Of a stretch of 64,000 bases of DNA, positions 62,163 through 64,000 are shown one piece after another (the first letter of the stretch is position 1; every line of letters starts with the position of its first letter). Position numbers and translations under genes: made by a program. The stretch comes from Saprospiraceae bacterium. GTDB lineage: Bacteria > Bacteroidota > Bacteroidia > Chitinophagales > Saprospiraceae. The notes beneath the pieces were generated by a model. That model saw only the letters and a list, made by a program, of their open reading frames with translations. It was not told the origin of the DNA and searched no databases. Location: NCBI GenBank assembly GCA_022844565.1, contig JALHLK010000009.1, positions 62,001-126,000 on the forward strand. The letters run 5' to 3'.

Positions 62163-63857
62163 ATGACTAATCAAAATAGTGAACTGACCCACGCTCAAAT
62201 TTCGAGAATTGCGATTCAAAAGCTCTATATCACCATGAAGCATCTCTTTTTTAAAGGAGAATTTAAACCTATGGGCAATTCTGGTTCTTCTATGGTAAGG
62301 GCACTACTCGATTTAAAACCTGAGATTTATGGTAGTATAGCTGATCCATTTAAGGTGGAACTGACTGGCTTATTATATATTTTTGAAAGGCTCCCAAATG
62401 GCATTGAAGAATGTAGAAACATTCAACTAATCAGTAGAGAAGGTTTTGAAAAAACAAATTTTACACCTATCATTCCTCGAAAGAGAAGAAGAAACTGTTA
62501 TCGGGTTGATAAAAATGAGATGTATGTGGAAATGACCAGAGGTAGAAGTGATATCTACGATATATTAACACACCTTACCTTTATGTACATCGAATCTGAA
62601 AAGATTAAAAACAAGGCGCTTGATACCAATAGAAAAAAAACTAGGGCATGGGATATGTTAGAAAAATTTATCATGGAACGTGCTGAAGGAACAGCCATAA
62701 ATTTAGAAGCAGGTTACACTTATCTGAGCTCACTATTGGGACGTACCTATGACGAAGTCAAATCTGCTAATGAAAAATTTGAAAGCAGTAATGATGTCAA
62801 CGATTTATTTAACATCGTCTATTGGTTAGGTAGGTTGTCTATTAATGAACTTCTTTATAAAAAATCAAGAATTATTAGTTTTTCGACACCGCTGCAAGAA
62901 AGACTAGGTTCACACCAATTTGGCGAAATGTGGGCAGATACCATAAAAAACTATCTTAAGTCCAAAGAATTATTGCATAGACCTATCCATATTATCAGTG
63001 CTAATATGCATAGTGTAATGAATAGCTTTTATGCTACTAAAGCATTAGAAAGTGCGTATTCAAATCAAACCATAGCTGAATTAGCTGAAATTTTGAGCCA
63101 AAATGAAAATAAGCATTTAAGAGAAAAAACTGAAGCTTTTTCAGTAAATCACGGTATGCATTTTATAGAAGATATTTCTGGGACTAACATTCCTGTTCAA
63201 ATTTTTGATTTGGCAGAATATGATTATAGTTTTCTTCCTTACGAACTTAAATGGGCAAGACCAAAATCCAAAGATCTATGCCCAGTAATCATTGTAATGG
63301 ACTATGCATTTGGTGAGCAAGCCTACGAGACGATGGATGAGCTATTGAAGCCTTACGATAAAAAAGGTGCTAAAATTCCGCTCAATATTCAATCGATCAA
63401 TATTATGGGCAAAGCTGGAATTTTGACAGGAGAAAAGGGAGATATTATGGTGCCTACAGCACATGTATTCGAAGGAAGTACGGATAATTATCCTTTTGAA
63501 AACTCGATCAAGGTGGAAGATTTGGAAGGAAAAGGACTTCTTGTGGTTAAGGGGCCCATGATAACTGTATTAGGGACTTCCTTGCAGAATAGACCTATAC
63601 TACAATATTTTATGGAAAGTAATTGGGGTATGATAGGCCTTGAGATGGAAGGCGCTCATTATCAAAAAGCAATACAAGTTGCATCAAAGATTCGAAAGAC
63701 AATAATAGAAGATGTGGCGGTAAGATATGCTTATTATGCCTCTGATAATCCATTAGAAACGGGTAGCACATTAGCCTCAGGTAGTCTAGGGCTTGATGGA
63801 GTAAAGCCTACCTATTTAATTACGATCTCCATGCTCAATGGTATCTTAACTTCATAA
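62163..63857 (+). CDS. DUF6909 family protein
   Basis: A 564-residue soluble protein. Recognisable segments are AIQKLYITMKHLFFKGEFKP near the start, MYVEMTRGRSDIYDILTHLTFM, PIHIISANMHSVMNSF and a C-terminal TYLITISMLNGILTS. These match, to my recollection, the Bacteroidota family DUF6909, whose function is unknown. I start at the ATG at 62163 instead of a TTG 24 nt upstream; the extra residues have no family support. The MATE gene begins 6 nt after the stop codon and is probably co-transcribed. Confidence 0.8.
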   Translation: MTNQNSELTHAQISRIAIQKLYITMKHLFFKGEFKPMGNSGSSMVRALLDLKPEIYGSIADPFKVELTGLLYIFERLPNGIEECRNIQLISREGFEKTNFTPIIPRKRRRNCYRVDKNEMYVEMTRGRSDIYDILTHLTFMYIESEKIKNKALDTNRKKTRAWDMLEKFIMERAEGTAINLEAGYTYLSSLLGRTYDEVKSANEKFESSNDVNDLFNIVYWLGRLSINELLYKKSRIISFSTPLQERLGSHQFGEMWADTIKNYLKSKELLHRPIHIISANMHSVMNSFYATKALESAYSNQTIAELAEILSQNENKHLREKTEAFSVNHGMHFIEDISGTNIPVQIFDLAEYDYSFLPYELKWARPKSKDLCPVIIVMDYAFGEQAYETMDELLKPYDKKGAKIPLNIQSINIMGKAGILTGEKGDIMVPTAHVFEGSTDNYPFENSIKVEDLEGKGLLVVKGPMITVLGTSLQNRPILQYFMESNWGMIGLEMEGAHYQKAIQVASKIRKTIIEDVAVRYAYYASDNPLETGSTLASGSLGLDGVKPTYLITISMLNGILTS

Positions 63858-63863
63858 TACTAC

Positions 63864-64000
63864 ATGACTTTCAAAAACATTAAGGATTTATTTTATGATT
63901 CTTTATTTTCCGAAGATGAAAATAGAGATTACACAAGCATTCCCATATCAAATGCTTTGATATTATTGTCCGTCCCAATGGTTTTAGAGATGTTTTTTGA
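63864..64000 (+). CDS. MATE family efflux transporter, N-terminal part (cut by window edge)
   Basis: Forty-five codons from an ATG, open to the window edge. The translated start ends with IPISNALILLSVPMVLEMFF, the first-helix signature of MATE exporters (I-x-LS-x-P-x-h-x-E/Q). It begins 6 nt after the DUF6909 stop codon. MATE proteins export drugs or metabolites using a sodium or proton gradient; the substrate is unknown here. Confidence 0.8.
   Translation, partial: MTFKNIKDLFYDSLFSEDENRDYTSIPISNALILLSVPMVLEMFF

Overview
The window is AT-rich bacterial chromosome (roughly one third G+C by eye) from the phylum Bacteroidota. The best guess is a Saprospiria-type lineage. The evidence is a 1335-residue secreted protein with HYR/Ig-like repeats, a dockerin, a cohesin-like domain and a type IX secretion (T9SS) C-terminal tail; many Bacteroidota-restricted families (DUF2851, DUF5723, DUF6702, DUF6909, DUF2141, 2TM); a TonB-dependent receptor with a carboxypeptidase-regulatory N-terminus; and promoters that fit TAnnTTTG rather than TATAAT. 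The genus cannot be fixed from the sequence. No prophage, insertion sequence with transposase, CRISPR array or rRNA operon is visible.

Layout. Positions 1-3923 (minus) hold a cell-elongation operon, mreC-mreD-mrdA, continuing into folA and a DUF2851 gene cut by the window edge. A small rhomboid protease diverges from it. Positions 5145-11473 (plus) hold a cluster of TonB-dependent receptor, DUF2141 protein, TPR-like protein, LytS-type histidine kinase with a C-terminal 2TM domain, a free-standing 2TM protein and a LytTR response regulator. The receptor and the DUF2141 gene share an identically spaced upstream module with 21-bp-spaced direct repeats that look like LytTR boxes. Positions 11487-20515 (minus) are mostly housekeeping: carB, a CBS protein, an altronate-dehydratase-type enzyme, mreB, gltX, rpmF and yceD. 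Positions 20635-28208 hold a nuclease-domain remnant, Bacteroidota proteins of unknown function, an ABC exporter, thrB, a candidate small RNA with its own promoter and terminator, and a flavoprotein. Positions 28672-41109 mix membrane proteins, a CDF transporter, a serine hydrolase, a rhodanese, a PASTA protein, tRNA-Cys, crtI, a SET protein, era, an Fe-S (CCG) protein and a degraded gene. Positions 41259-55862 are an accessory stretch of secreted or membrane hydrolases: phosphotriesterase-like protein, amidohydrolase, vanadium-haloperoxidase/PAP2-like protein beside an outer-membrane protein, glutaminyl cyclase, DUF1080 proteins, an acyltransferase-like membrane protein and tRNA-Leu. Positions 56322-64000 hold the T9SS giant protein, mscL, a small unknown gene, a DUF6909 protein and the start of a MATE exporter.

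How genes may work together. The 5-11 kb cluster reads as a self-contained sensory and regulatory unit: membrane kinase, LytTR regulator and two target promoters for a receptor and a periplasmic/TPR pair. The mre/mrd genes run cell elongation, with mreB detached by 13 kb. Non-coding structure is also notable. There are two copies of a roughly 200-bp element with a conserved loop and compensatory stem changes, one of them bounded by an 8-bp direct repeat. A second, looser repeat family and two tandem-repeat blocks are also present. All functional statements rest on reading the sequence and on family knowledge; no database search was run.
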